DNA of 64,000 nt from Pomphorhynchus laevis (GCA_012934845.2 WNNJ02003366.1:1-64000), one strand, 5' to 3'. Positions 48,230 to 61,388 are shown, counted from the first letter of the stretch. Numbers and translations are program-made. The notes: a model not told the origin generated them from the letters alone.

Positions 48230-50441
48230 TTACCTATCCCACAATCCTCCAATAGGAAGAAGTGATCACTGTGTTTTGGTGTTTAAGCTGACTGTAGCTT
48301 CAGATATTCTTGCAATCGATGCCGAACCTTCATTGACGAAGAGATCATGGCATCATGTTGATGTTGAGATGTTACAACAGTTTGTGTTCTTGTTGAACTT
48401 TGAGTGTGGTGATATTGGAAGCCAGGAACGTTGGAATTTCATTCGAGATTTACTAATTTGTATATCTGATTTTTTTGCTCCTCGTAGATTAATACGTAAA
48501 ACTGCTCATAAGAAGCCTCCGTGGTTTGACAGTAGTCTACGTGAAGCTTTCAAAAGACGCAACACTTTGTTCAGAAAGTGTAGGCACAAAGGTAATTTGA
48601 TTGCTCAATTCAAACTTGCTCGCAATGCATTTAAACGCCTCAGAATTAATAAACGTATGGAGTATGAGGACTAAATTGTGCAATCTTTAAATAGCTCCCC
48701 CAAACGCTTTTGGTCATATGTTCGTCAAAGTACGCATATTTATTGTGCAATCACTAGATTATCATCAAACGGTAAGTTGCTTGATTCCCCTTCTGACGTT
48801 GCTAATGAGTTGGCTAAGGCATTTGACCTAAATAATTCTAGTTCGACCATAGAAGATAGTGTTCAGTCAGTCAGTTTTCCCACATGCATTAGTGCTCCCA
48901 TTGTATTCAATGTGGATGGTGTGGCTTGGAGGTTATTACATTTGTCGTCTTCATCTTCTTCAGGTCCTGATGATATTCATCCGCATCTACTCAGGGTGTT
49001 GAGTCAACATTTGGCTCCTTCGGTCACTAGCTTGTTTCAGGCATCTCTGGATAGCGTGAAGGTACCGTCTGAATGGAAGAGTGCGATAGTGGTGCCGGTA
49101 TTTAAAAAGGGCGACCCGCGGTTAGCAGACAACTATCGAGCTATAAGTCTTACAAGTCATTTGGGTTAGGTATTGGAACGGATCATCCACGAACATATAT
49201 TCAGACACTTGAGCATATCAGGTCAGCATAGCTTTATGCAACATGACTTCAGAAAAGGACGTTCTTGCCTTACCAACCTTTTGTCTGCCCGTGAGGCCTG
49301 GATTGAATCCATGTCTCAAGGAAAGGCAGTTGACGTTATTCTGTTCGATTTTAGTCGTGCGTTTGATCGTGTTCCCCATAGTCTCCTCATTCAAACAGTG
49401 GCCAGCTATTGCATTAATAGCTCAGTTATAGGATGGATTAGAGATTTTCTATCTAACAGATCTTTCAGAATACGAGTTAGTAGTACCCTATCCTCACCGC
49501 ATTTAATTACGTCAGAAGTTCTTTCTGGTTCTGTACTAGGACCTTTATTGTTTAACATGTTTATGAACAGTTTACTGAGACAACTCCATTGTCCGTGTTT
49601 ATCCTTTGCTGACGACATCAAAATCTGGTGTGAAGTCTTATCTGCAGATGACCATATCCGTTTACAGCGTGACATTGACAGGGTTCATATATGTAGTATT
49701 AATACTGGGGTATTGTTAAACATTTCTAAGTGCTCATACATTCGTCTCGGTAGGTCCAATGTGTCTTCCTTGTATAGTGTCGGGACATGTAGTATCATTT
49801 CGACCAATCAGGTTCGTGATCTTGACATACTTATGCAATCGTCACTTAAAACTAGAATGGATACTGAAAGACGTTGCTGTTCAGCAAGGAAGATGATTTA
49901 TCTAATTAAAACTTGTTTCTTGTCAATATCTCCTTAGTGTTTTGCTCGGCTATATAATGCGCTTGTTCGTCCCCATATCGAATATGCTATCCAGGCATCA
50001 TTCCCTTCTACAAAAGGTGAAATGAGGGATTTGGAGAAAATTATACGTCGTGGTAGCAAGCTTGTTAGAGGATGTAAAATGATGAGTTATAGCGATCGTT
50101 TGACTTCAATAGGCATGATATCAGTGCAAGCCAGACTACTCGTTCTGGATCTGTTTGCGATATGGTCTATAGTAAAGGGGATATATGGATACCCAAGTGA
50201 ATGTGTTAAAATGAATGTCCGACAAAGTCGTAGGGGTGATTCTCTCGCGTTATGCGCAAGACAAATTGGAAGGTCGACAATGGTATCTCGATTGTCACGC
50301 AGATTGAGAAAGTTGTGGAACGCATTGTCTCACGACATCATGACTGCGTCATCATTGAGCCAATTCAAAGCCATGGTCACCACTTGGATAAGACACGCTG
50401 ATCAAGGCAACATCGGTACTTCTTATCCTTGGTTTGGTTGA
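48230..50441 (+). pseudogene. 5'-truncated CR1-like LINE (endonuclease end plus full RT)
   Basis: Begins at the end of the endonuclease (PPIGRSDHCVLVFKLTV, read from about 48248). It continues with KKPPWFDSSLREAFKRRN, SSSSSSGPDDIHPHLLRVLS, SEWKSAIVVPVFKKGDPRLA, DNYRAISLTSHLG, MQHDFRKGRSCLTNLLSARE, VILFDFSRAFDRVPHSLLIQ, SGSVLGPLLFNMFMNSLLRQ, CLSFADDIKIW and LARLYNALVRPHIEYAIQ-type sequence. It ends with SRLSRRLRKLWNALSHDIMT at 50441. Three in-frame stops (about 48673, 49167 and 49935) interrupt a single otherwise continuous frame. The usual PQG before SVLGP is altered (VLSGSVLGP). It is closely related in layout to the 33.4-36.4 kb LINE but is not the same copy. Confidence 0.88.
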
Positions 50442-51471
50442 AATTGATATGTTTGTTTAATGTTTTGTAATGTACGATGAGCGGACAAAACGGCCTTCTC
50501 GGTCAAAGCTCTGTATATAATAATGACTTCGAAAGTACTCAAAATATTTAGTCCGAAAATGTTTTTTTTTCTTTTAATTGTAAACATGTATGATCAAATG
50601 ATTTATGGGAAGCTTAACCAACAGCAAACTAAAATTTTCAAATTACTATATTAAAATTATTTTGCTGTCGATGTGACCTATTAAATTGCATTTACTTCTT
50701 TTTACCTATTTGAATTTTAAAATTGAGAATTAAATTTTAGTGATAAGTGTAAATAGTTTTTCAATCTGGTAATGAAAATATTCTTCAAGATTTAAATTTA
50801 TGTAATATTTATTTATAATGAATATTTAAATAATTATAATAATTATAATAATATTATAATAATATATTAATTATTATATAATATTATAATAATTATTTAC
50901 TTATAATTTTTATAATATTCTTTATTTAATACAAAAAGTCATTTTCCCTGATTTTCAAGTTTTCTTTTGCTAATTTTTAAAGGCAAATTAATAATTAATT
51001 TATGAATTTATAAAGATATAATAAATTTATCTATTATTTATGTTAATTAACATTGATACTTAACTACGAAAAGTTGATAATTTTAAATTGTTTGTCGTGA
51101 ATGCACGCAGATAATATACCTAAATTTAATTGACAATTTATAATTTGCTTTATGGCTTTCCTAGAAGCTTTATAGTGGAAAGAGATGCTGGAACTTATTT
51201 TGAGCGATACTTAACCCATTAAATATTAATATTTTTGCTTATAAAATTTGGGATTGCAAAGGCTTGTATAATGGCATTAATTCTATCAAACAAGTGATTA
51301 CATTTTCAAATGAGTTTTTACAATACCGTTTGAAATTAAATAATTAGCTCATTGTAATTTTTAAATTAACGTATTTTTTACAAATTTTTAATTTTTCTGA
51401 CCGCATTATACTTTAAACTTTTACAAGATGGAAAAAACGCACTAGATAAAATAGCTGCTTAACAACGATCA
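50442..51471. other. LINE 3' flank and AT-rich DNA upstream of CDK11
   Basis: Non-coding and AT-rich, with a TA-rich run at 50820-50900. It must contain the 5' flank or promoter of the CDK11 gene, but no element can be named. Confidence 0.5.
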
Positions 51472-54400
51472 ATGAGTGAATCATCCGACATTGATAATGA
51501 GCATTCCAGTAATAAATTCCATACATTGCACGCAAAGACCACCTTGACCAAGTAAAATATGCGAATCTATATAATCAAAGGATTATATATTTATTCTTTA
51601 GAGCATCAAATCTTCAGAACGGCAGTCACAGTGCATCGTCACTCTCATCAAGTTCGTCAAGTGTTGAGACTGGCAAAAGACACGCGGTATGTTATAAAAT
51701 ACAGGCAGTTAAGCAGTACAATTAGTACAAGCAATAACGACCCAAATTGTATTCATTATACAATTTTATTAAATTTACATATTTGATTATTATAGCTCAC
51801 AATAAGTTATAATATTATGTATGATCGTAATACTAGTTTAAAGAATTAAAATACATAATCAACACTTCAAAATGTTGTAAATACATCATTTAGAACGTAT
51901 ACCATAAGCCGATTGGCACTATTGCAGGTGTAAATTCTTAATAGTATTTATTAAATTCTTAACAGTATTGAATTCTTTTCGCTTTGCAGTAGAGCGATAA
52001 GATAGCAGGCATGCTGTTCAGCTTGCGCTTGTGTAAGTGAAAGCTGAATCCATTGTAGTGGATTATTCACTGTTAGTGTAAACGAAAGCTAGATCTCAGT
52101 TCATTGCGCTATCGGGGTTTGTGCCTCCAGAGCTAGTCAAAACTACTAAACAGAATATTGCTTGTTTCTATTAAAGTTCTCTCATTTTTTGACATTTTGA
52201 GTCTGTCGTAATAATTGAATTATTTAAGTCCCCTTGGATTGTATTTTTTATTTTATCTGCTATACACTATATAGCAGATAATAGCAGATATATAATATAC
52301 ATCATGTTTATCAAATTCGTAAGAATGTTGTAAAATTTAGATACATCTATCACATCCTTCTACCATTTTATTCCTTCTAGCCATTGCCCCATTTCACTCC
52401 TCTCTACTCTTTCTAAGCTCTTAAAACGCCGAATCTTAATACAGATCAACGTTTATCTCTCTTCATCCAATCCGTACCCTCCTTTCCAACCCGCTTTCCG
52501 CTCTAATCACTCCACAGAAATCGCGTGCATGAAAGTTTACAATGACCAACTAATTTCTCGTGGCAATACTCTATATAGGGTTCTCATCTCCCTCGACCTC
52601 TCCTCGGCCTTTGACATCGTCAACCACTCCATCCTCCTTTCTCGCCATCGTTATAATCACTTCTTTTCTTCCTCCATAGCATAGCTTACCTCATATCTAT
52701 CCGACCATTCTTTTCGCGTCTGTTCAAATTCATCATCCTGTACATCCATCCCTATTTTCGGTGGGACCACAAGGTTCAGTCCTATGTCCCCTGCTTTTCT
52801 CTCTTCTACTTAGCGATATCTCTTTGTTTATCAAAACTTACTCTTTTTACCTCATGCAATATGCCGATGACATCATCTTCTATGCTCATGCACCCGTCTG
52901 TCGCATACACGGTATCGAAATTTCTACCTCCAACTGTCTTTCTTTTATCTTCAAACGTCTCTCCCATATTCGTCTCGTTCTAAACTCAGGCAAGTCCAAA
53001 ATAATGTGAATCCTCTCCCGTCAACCTAACATATCTCCTCCCGCTGTATCTTTTGCCTCATCAATCCTTCCAATAGTCCACAATCTCACTTTCTTAGGCT
53101 TCCATTTCGATGATTACCTTTTACTTAAAAATGTTCACGGCAAGGTCCGCTCGTCTAACTTAATTATCCGTGACATCCACCGTATCCGCCCCCTTATCGA
53201 CTTCCGTTCTTGAATGTCTCTTCTTTCATCGTTTCATTTCCCTAAAATCGATTACTGCCTCGGCCCTTTTTTCATTTCTCCAAAATCCATCACCCTACCC
53301 ATACAACTTTAATTCATTAATTAAATTACATTATAGAATCATTGAGCTATTTGAAATAAGACATGAATGTTTAGAGGACGAGTAAAACGAGGATAGACCG
53401 AAAGCCAATGAAAGTATGCCGTTTTTCGAACGAAATGTCGATGGAGGTGCATGACAGCTGTGATAGCAGTAATGATAGTGAAGAAAATGACTTAGATGGT
53501 ACGTATATTGAATTTTATCAAACGTTTTAATAATTTATTTTATCCTGGAAATGCGTTAAATTTGAACGATGTTAGTTTGATAAACGAACTATCACATTTC
53601 CTATGTTTGCGTCTAAATAGACTAAATTATTAGTAGTTCATTAATGCCTAATGTATTTGTCGTTGATTTGCTTATATCAATTTTTAATTTATTTACAAAT
53701 TAATAGATATTTTAAAAACACATTTAATAGCAAAAAGAGAGTAATCGTTTTGTTATAACAATTTTAAAATTTAAATTTTTTTATTTGTAAACAATGACAT
53801 ACAGAGTTAATATTAGTTTTTTTATATTTATGTTTTTATTATTATTTAGTTGAACGATAAAACAATAGAGCGATTTTGAAGTTTTAAAGTTGAAAATATC
53901 AAGAATTTGTTTAGTACTAAAACGTTTCTGAAAATGTTCCTTGATTCTTATTTTTCTTTTTATTCTTATAGAATAAAATATCCCAATTGAATTATAATTT
54001 TTAAAGTATTTATTTATATTTTTGTTATTCTTTGTACATCCATTTTCTTTTAAATAGTTGATAATGATCAATTTATTGATAAATAATTATTGAATCTGGA
54101 TCAAAGAAATAAGGAAAATTTTATTTGATATTTCGCTAACTTCTGTTAGCATCTTTAGAAAATTACCTGAAGATGCTAACAGAAGTTAGCGAAATATCAA
54201 AAATAATTTCTTCTTTCCTTTGATTCAGCTCCAATAATTATTTAAATCATTTTAGTTGATATAAAATAATTTTCATATTTAATTTGTAAATATCATTTTA
54301 AACGATAATTATCGTATTTGAAATGTATTTTATGATATCATAAAATACATTAAAATACATTCGAGCTGGATCAAAGAAAACAGGATTTTTTTATATTTCG

Positions 54401-57400
54401 CTAAGTTCAGTTAGCAAAATTGAATTTTCTGCAAATGCAAACGGAGGTTAGCGAAATATCTAATAAAATTTTCCTTCTTTTTTTTAATAATTCAGAAAAT
54501 TACTTTTTTAAAAATTAAATATTTGTAATTTTCTGCTAATAACAGAAGTAAAACATTAAAAAATTCCTCTTTTCTTTATCCATCTCTAATAAATATACAT
54601 CCATTTTCAATTAGTTTTATGCTATCAAATAATTACCTCATAAAATATTTACACATTGAAAAATAAATGTCAAATTTTAAGACGTTAAAAAATTATTTTG
54701 CAGATAGCAATAGAGGCACGTTCATGACTCCAATCCTTGATAGCGATGATCAGAAAACATTTATGCGCCCTGTTTCTCCAAAGGAAGTAAAAATTGAACA
54801 AGCACCTAAATCACAACCTGCAAAACTGGTTTACTATTTCCCGGCCATCCAGGGATGTAGAAGTGTAGAAGAATTTTCATGCCTTAATCGAATAGAGGAA
54901 GGTACATATGGCGTCGTGTACCGTGCAAAGGATAAAAAATCAGGTATTTAGAAAACTTAGCAGGATTCTTTCAATAAAATATCCATCTTGTATTTAAATA
55001 ATTCTTTAAAGGATGTTTATAATTACGTTTTTAGGGGAAATTGTCGCTTTAAAGCGTCTTAAAATGGAAAAAGAGAAGGAAGGTTTTCCAATTACTTCAC
55101 TTCGTGAAATTAGCACATTACTGAAAGCTCAACACGAAAATGTTGTTACTGTCAGGGTAAGAAATATTCATGAGTACTCTTTTTGCATAATTATATCTAT
55201 TATTGTAATTTTATACTATTTTTATTGTTGAAACTCACATTCTTTTGTAGTTTTTAATTTTCTTTATACTTTATATATTTAAAAATTCTGTCAAATTTAA
55301 GATTTTTGTTAATCACTTTAACAATTATAATTTAGGGATTAACAAATATAAGCGCTAATGAAATTTATATCTGATAAGTGGCCTGATAATTTATATCTGA
55401 TAATTTATATCTGAGTGGCCACGATGCCAATCGTGGCCAATCACTACAAACATAAACCAAGAAGACGGCAAAGTTGCTTGAAATTGTGACTTCGAAACTT
55501 GATATTCACATCATCGATTTAACACAAGCGCGTTTGTAGCGAAATTCGTAGAAAGTCTAAATTTAATCTGTACATAGGGTGTATAAAGCCGAATAGTTTA
55601 ATGCAAAATAATTATTTTCTTTGTTGTTTACCATCAGATATTGACATTAGTAGTCTGTATTTTTTTATCATGGACGCACAAATATATTATTATAACATAA
55701 TCTATTTGTCGTTTTACGGTCAAATATTCCCAGCCATTTTAATTCAACTTCTGCATAGCCACCTGATCGCTACGTTGCACTGTTTCTCACAGCATTTCTT
55801 ATTGCTATCTTATTGCTATTACAATAAGAAATGTAGTCTGGATACGTCTTCTAGAGCTATTCCATATGCAATAGCAATTGTGTCATGAAACTGATTTTGG
55901 ATCAAATTCAATTTTGACCCTTGTCAGATTTCGCAGTGAGTCTTCACGGCGATTCATTATGCTGACCGTAAGATATTATAGTTCGATAATTTTATAAATT
56001 GATCAAAATAAATTTATCTCTTTAATTCAGTTTCTATCCATCAATTTTAGCTCACAAATGCTATTTGACCGTAAATGTTCTAAGATATAAAGTCCCCAAT
56101 TTTGTAAATCATGTTATGGATTTTGAAATACAATTATTAATTGATATTAATTGGCATCATTATTAATTGGCAATGAATATTTCCTGTGTCATTTTTAAAC
56201 TCAAAAGATTAAAACATTTAACATTTAAAAATTAATTAGATTATTTTATCAATTTAAAATATTATCAATTAAAATATTTAATAGATAATAAATAAAATCG
56301 TCTAATCTTTTATGATTAAAGTATGCAGCCCTTAAAAGTTTCAATTAAAACGTTCTTATTTCTAGGAGATTGTTGTGGGCAGTAACATGGACAAGATATA
56401 CATTGTAATGGATTATGTTGAACACGATTTGAAAAGCTTAATGCAATACAGTATGAAAAAGTCGTTTAAAATAAGTAAGCTAAGTTCACTAAATAACAGT
56501 TTATTAATTTCTTTTAAATTATTCTCAAGTTACTTTCAAAGAAATTGATTAATGAATAAATTCATAACGTGATTTCATAGTGATTGTTAACAGCAAACAC
56601 AAAGCTTTTACTATCATGCTTATATTACATTTTGCAGGTGAGGTCAAGACCCTTATGATTCAGTTATTGCGTGGTGTTGCTCATCTACACGATAACTGGA
56701 TAGTGCATCGAGATTTAAAAACGTCAAATTTGCTTCTCAGTCATAAAGGAGTATTGAAGGTTAGTTGACCAAAATCATTAAAATAGTTTGATAACATCTA
56801 ACTCATAGATATTTTACGTTTTCTATTTTGACATACATCTTATTCGTTAATAGATAAAATTATTTCTATTTACATTCTCTATTTTATTCCTAAATATCAA
56901 TATAAGCATTTAAATATAAATAAACTATTTAATTATTTAATTTTTATTTAGCATTATTTTTAATTTATAAAATTTAAAAAAAAATAATTTTTAATCTATA
57001 AATTTTTCACATATAATGAATTTCATGCAATAACATGTTTATGAAACGTAAATAGAATAATTTCAGTTACAACTCTTGGTTGTAACTGATATTGATTGTA
57101 ACTATAAAAGTTGTAACTTTCAGTTACAACTTTTATATATTTGAATTTAAATCTATTTAGGAACTTCAATTTTAGAAAAATACATTTTTAGTGTTCATTT
57201 GCTTGAAGCAAATTATATTTTTATTTTAATTAATCAAATTGAAACATTAATTTAAATAAAATATCTGTTTAATTTAAAAATTAATTAATAAAATTTAAGT
57301 AGCACTAAATTAAAAATTTTGGTCTGCCAAAAAGTATTAAACTAATATTTTATTAATACTAATACGTTAATATTATAGTTGTCATTAAATTTTTTTATAG

Positions 57401-59223
57401 ATTTTAAAATAATTTTAATATAATTTTTTATCAGTGAAAGATCAAAATAATTAAATTATTAACGACTTCATAGTTAACGACTCGTTAGATTTTTTGCTTC
57501 AATTAGTTTAATAATATATTCGTTGTGTTCGTTATTAGATAACAAACTTTCTATCTTATTGTATTATAATTACGGAATGTTTCTATTAAAATAAATTTAG
57601 AATTATCATTTCGTTTTGTATAATCTTCGGTTAATTTTTAATTGAAATAATTTGCCATTGCTATTTTAGATAGGTGATTTTGGGCTCGCCAGAGAATACG
57701 GGTCGCCATTGAAACAATACACTCCAGTTGTTGTAACATTATGGTATCGTTCTCCTGAGTTGTTATTGGGTACAAAGGTAATTGATTAAAATGCTCGAGT
57801 TCTTTGCAGTTATTCGTTTTTAATTTATTAAAGTTATATTCCACCAGTATCGACATGTGGAGCGTCGGCTGCATTTTTGGTGAGCTCTTGCTGCATAAAG
57901 CCTTATTTCCTGGAAAGTCCGAAATTGATCAATTAAACTTAATATTTAAAGTACATGTTTTTACTTATTGATTTTAAAAACAAGGTTTTTGTTCTAATTG
58001 AAAGGACCTAGGCACGCCAAGTGAACGTATCTGGCACGGCTATAGCGAATTACCTGGAGCCAAGAAAACAAAATTTGCGGACTATCCGTACAACACATTA
58101 CGTAGTCGATTCAACGCGATTAAACTTTCAGAAAACGGATTTGAATTGCTTAATCGGTAATTAATTGTGCTTTATTTAATATATTTTTTCGATCGATTTG
58201 TAGATTGCTGACATATGACCCGAAAAAGCGTATTTCAGCGGAAGATTCTTTAAAACATAAGTTTTTTACTGAATTTCCAGCACCTATAGATGCTAGTATA
58301 TTTCCAACTTGGCCTGCCAGATCCGAAGGCGGAAGATTAGAAAAGCATTCATCGCAGGCGTCTGAACCGAAACCTCCGTCAGGTGGCAAAATGTTCAAAA
58401 AGCTAATGGTAATATTTTTTATAATTAAAGTATATTTAATTATAATTATAATTTTTTCATTTCTAATTAGCAACAAATTGAGTTTTATATTAGATTAATT
58501 TGAATATTTTAGTTCGATATTAATATTTAATTTAAATATATTAAATTTAACTTATATTTTTATTGTAATTATCTTTTGTAAAATGCTATATTTTTATGAA
58601 AATTTCCATTAAATTTGAAGGAACCAGCTGCATTATACAAATATTGTTGATATTATGAGTCAATTCAGCAAACAAAATTGAAAATATTCAATATTTCAAT
58701 ATCCAGAAATGTTTATAATTAAGATTTTAAAGTCTATAAATTAAAAGGATTTGATTTGTACTATCCGATTTTATGTAAATTCCATTTAGATTTATATCAA
58801 TTTAGTAATTTGAAAAATAGTCTGGAACGATTTATTAAAATAAATAAAGTTTGTTATAATATTTCAATAGCTTTTGCTATTACCACCAATGAAAAACCAC
58901 AGTTCGTTCCGAATTATACCACAATTACAAACTCTCAAAATATTGGAATTACTATATTCGTAATAAATCTTTATTTGTTCTTATCTTTCTATCAGATCAT
59001 AAAAACGAAAATGGTAATTATTTGAAGATCGAAAATTCAATTAAGCTTAAGTAAATTAGTACAAAAATACTTTAGTTCATCGCTGCAAAAACTGCGATAA
59101 TCCTTATTTCATTCTCGTTTATTAATATTTTCAATTATTAATTATGAAATTTAGGGTGACGATTATGGATTGCAAGCTTATGAACAAGGAGATTCTGCTG
59201 GCTTTACGCTGCGGTTCTTCTAA
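51472..59223 (+). CDS. CDK11: Cyclin-dependent kinase 11 (PITSLRE kinase), 12 exons, about 510 aa
   Basis: Ser/Thr kinase that pairs with L-type cyclins in nuclear transcription and splicing control (family knowledge). Exons: 51472-51551, 51602-51686, 53375-53498, 54704-54943, 55035-55156, 56366-56474, 56638-56759, 57670-57777, 57834-57950, 58005-58156, 58204-58408, 59155-59223. All phases agree and sum to 511 codons with the TAA. A TAA lies in frame just before ATG 51472. The N-terminus is Ser-rich, basic, then acidic ([12 protein letters not shown]) and much shorter than in p110 CDK11. The kinase starts at about residue 154. It has [10 protein letters not shown] (160-169), catalytic K183, PITSLRE (195-201), HRDLKTSN with D279, DFG with D297, and [13 protein letters not shown] (Ser where most CDKs have Ala). 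The C-terminal tail ends AGFTLRFF. The first two exons are the least certain; the ATG could instead be 53408. Confidence 0.92.
52365..53310 (+). pseudogene. L2-like LINE fragment in CDK11 intron 2
   Basis: Matches 41715-42640 of the L2-like LINE: CCATTTCACTCCTCTCTACT (the PISLL region), CACTCCACAGAAATCGCGTG (the STEIAC region), CTCGACCTCTCCTCGGCCTT, CACAAGGTTCAGTCCTATGT, and ATGCAATATGCCGATGACAT (MQYADD). Truncated at both ends, with many indels and stops. Same strand as the host gene, wholly intronic. Confidence 0.85.
53972..54255. repeat. Foldback family A, 284-bp copy in CDK11 intron 3
   Basis: Almost identical over its length to 11304-11587: the same left flank, the same palindrome (GCTAACTTCTGTTAGCATC ... 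GATGCTAACAGAAGTTAGCG) and the same right end AAATCATTTTAG. It lies between exons 53375-53498 and 54704-54943. Confidence 0.9.
54358..54600. repeat. Foldback family A, degenerate copy
   Basis: GAGCTGGATCAAAGAAAACA ... TTCGCTAAGTTCAGTTAGCA on one side and AACGGAGGTTAGCGAAATATC ... TTTTCCTTC on the other, then a further decayed arm to about 54595. It lies about 100 bp from the 284-bp copy in the same intron. Confidence 0.75.
57064..57137. repeat. Pair of adjacent hairpins in CDK11 intron 7
   Basis: CAGTTACAAC/GTTGTAACTG (10-bp arms, about 57064-57088) is followed by TATAAAAGTTGTAACT, loop TTC, AGTTACAACTTTTATA (16-bp arms, 57103-57118 and 57122-57137). The word AGTTACAAC occurs on alternating strands. 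It lies between exons 56638-56759 and 57670-57777. Confidence 0.9.
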
Positions 59224-60099
59224 ATGCAAAACTGATTTTGTATATTGCCTGTGTACATTGTATCTTCGCTTATTTAAATTAAGTTTTTCCTTGAATTATA
59301 AAATGTGACTTTTCTTGACCAAAAAACTTGAATTTTGTCCTTGATTTTTAATTTAATTTAAAAGTGCTCGCTATTGAAGATTACAAAGAAATTTTGTCAA
59401 ATATAAAATGTAAGCTGTCGTTATCATTTAGGATAATAAAACATTTTAAAAATAATAACATTTATTTTAAAACTAAATGTTATTATTTAAACATTTTTAA
59501 ATAATTTATTTAAAATAATAATCCTATGCCGCTAAGGCGGAGAAGGGGAACCAACATCAAAACGGTATTACCATACTACAACCTTAATAAGCAAGCATCT
59601 ACCAAATTAATAATACTAATTCACAGGTCGTTAATCCGCTATAGGGACAGTGTTTTTAAATGAATGCAAGTTCGAGCGTGTAAGAGCTGTTGGCATATAC
59701 ATAAACAGTATTTACAAATACAGGTGAATTCTCGTGGATGGCACATAATTATATTTGAGCAAAACTTTCCATGAAAACCGTCAAGAGAAAATCGACTTTC
59801 AAAACATACTAAACGAAGAGGCTTTGGATTAAAATTATCGGCAGGTTCTTCAATAAACATAAATGTTAAGTCAAACAAATTATATTTTTTTATCCTTTGC
59901 GTTATTCAATCCATCTCCCTTTTCATCCTGTTTCCTAATGATGGCTTATAAAGAGTGTGGATAATATGATTTATCCAAATGTCTGGGAATTCAACGACAG
60001 GTGTAAATTTAATATCACTATTCAGTAAGAGTTGCTTCGAATTCCAATTCGATACTCGCGAACGAAACGTTGCCGTCTCTATGAAGGGTAAATGCTTCT

Positions 60100-60373
60100 G
60101 CGGGATAAACGGCAAGGGCTGCTCTCTAGTAGGATAAGCTAATTTCGAAGAGGAAACTTTGCCGGACAAGCAAAAGAAGAATCTAAGGAAATTCCATTTT
60201 ATTCTATTAATTTTCTCAAAATTCTGAATAATAAATTCTGGTAAACGACAAGAGTTGCTTTCTAGTAGGATAAGCTAATTTCGAAGAGGAAACCTTGCGG
60301 CACAAGCAAAAGAAGAATTTAAGGAAATTTCATTTTATTCTATTAATTTGCTCAAAATTCTGAATAGACAAAT
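60100..60373. repeat. Tandem duplication, 136-bp unit, within the LINE
   Basis: CTAGTAGGATAAGCTAATTT at 60126 recurs at 60262. The copies extend from about 60100 and 60237 through TCTATTAATTTTCTCAAAA-type ends. Lies in the C-terminal part of the minus-strand LINE. Confidence 0.88.
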
Positions 60374-60419
60374 CTTGCTAAATAGCCGATAACCCATATG
60401 TTACCCTTGGAAGAAACAT

Positions 60420-60778
60420 CATTTGAAAATATTTCATGGCTGTAGTTGGATAATTTGTTGAACGTAAAGGATTAATCGAACACATACAAGAAGTAACCAA
60501 ACAAGCAATTATATCAAAATGATTATTAAAACTGCTGTTTAAAGGACAGATTAAAGTTAATATAGCAGAATTGCTTACACATTTTCAAATTTATACCGTT
60601 TTGAAAATATATCATGGCTGTAGTAGGATAATTTGTTGAACGTACAAGATTGACCGAACACATACAAGAAGTAAGCAAACAAGCAATTATATCAAAATGA
60701 TTAGTAGAACTCCTGTTTAAAGGACAGATTAAAGCCAAGATAGCAGAATTGCTTACACATTTTCAAATAGATACCGTC
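60420..60778. repeat. Tandem duplication, 178-bp unit, within the LINE
   Basis: TTTGAAAATATTTCATGGCT (60422) recurs as TTTGAAAATATATCATGGCT (60600). Both units run through CATACAAGAAGTAA(C/G)CAAA to GCTTACACATTTTCAAAT. The unit encodes the RT thumb CYLGFNLS region on the minus strand, so this LINE segment was duplicated after insertion or at birth. Confidence 0.88.
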
Positions 60779-61388
60779 AACGATAAAAACATGATTTCGT
60801 GATAACATACAACCCCCTCGGAATTTTAAGATTTTTTTGGTAGATTAATTTGCCAAACATTCGCCATACAATACAGTTTGAGCCTAACCAATGCTGAACT
60901 CACATCGCCTTTTTTCGACAAATATATAACCAGATCATTTGCATATAAAAGACAAGAACAGTTATATTTACTTTTACATGATGGCAGATCATATACAAAT
61001 AGACTGAACAAAAGTGGGCTAAGAGGGTCACCTTGATGAACGTTCTTAATTTGTCGAAAGTATTCTGAATATTTTATTCCATCAAACTCGGACAATGTGA
61101 GGAGATAACCTGATGTAGGACATGTATTATAAAGTTTTTTTAGGCTAAGTGCGATTATTATTTTCCGGAGAAGCAAATATCAATGTCAATGCTATCGAAT
61201 GCTTTTGTAAAATTTAGTAAAACCTCGTACAAAGGAAGGTGATTTGAACTCGCTTCTTGAACAGTGTTTTTTAAGATGGAGACATCACTTGTGGTAGAGA
61301 AACCTGGTCAAAAATCAGGTTGCTCGCGTAGGAGAAAGTTTGATAAATAGACTGCAAGTATACGGCTTATGATGGTAGCAAATTATTA

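Noticed and set aside
51960-52250. Solitary LTR in CDK11 intron 2
   Set aside because: The composition and end-like words looked suggestive, but no terminal duplication or partner copy could be found.
54667-54703. ATG at 54667 as the CDK11 start
   Set aside because: The codons before 54704 are intronic: TTTTGCAG ends at 54703 and the exon joins in phase 1 to the acidic exon ending at 53498.
58150-58476. Minus-strand 108-codon ORF
   Set aside because: It is antisense to a CDK11 coding exon (58204-58408).
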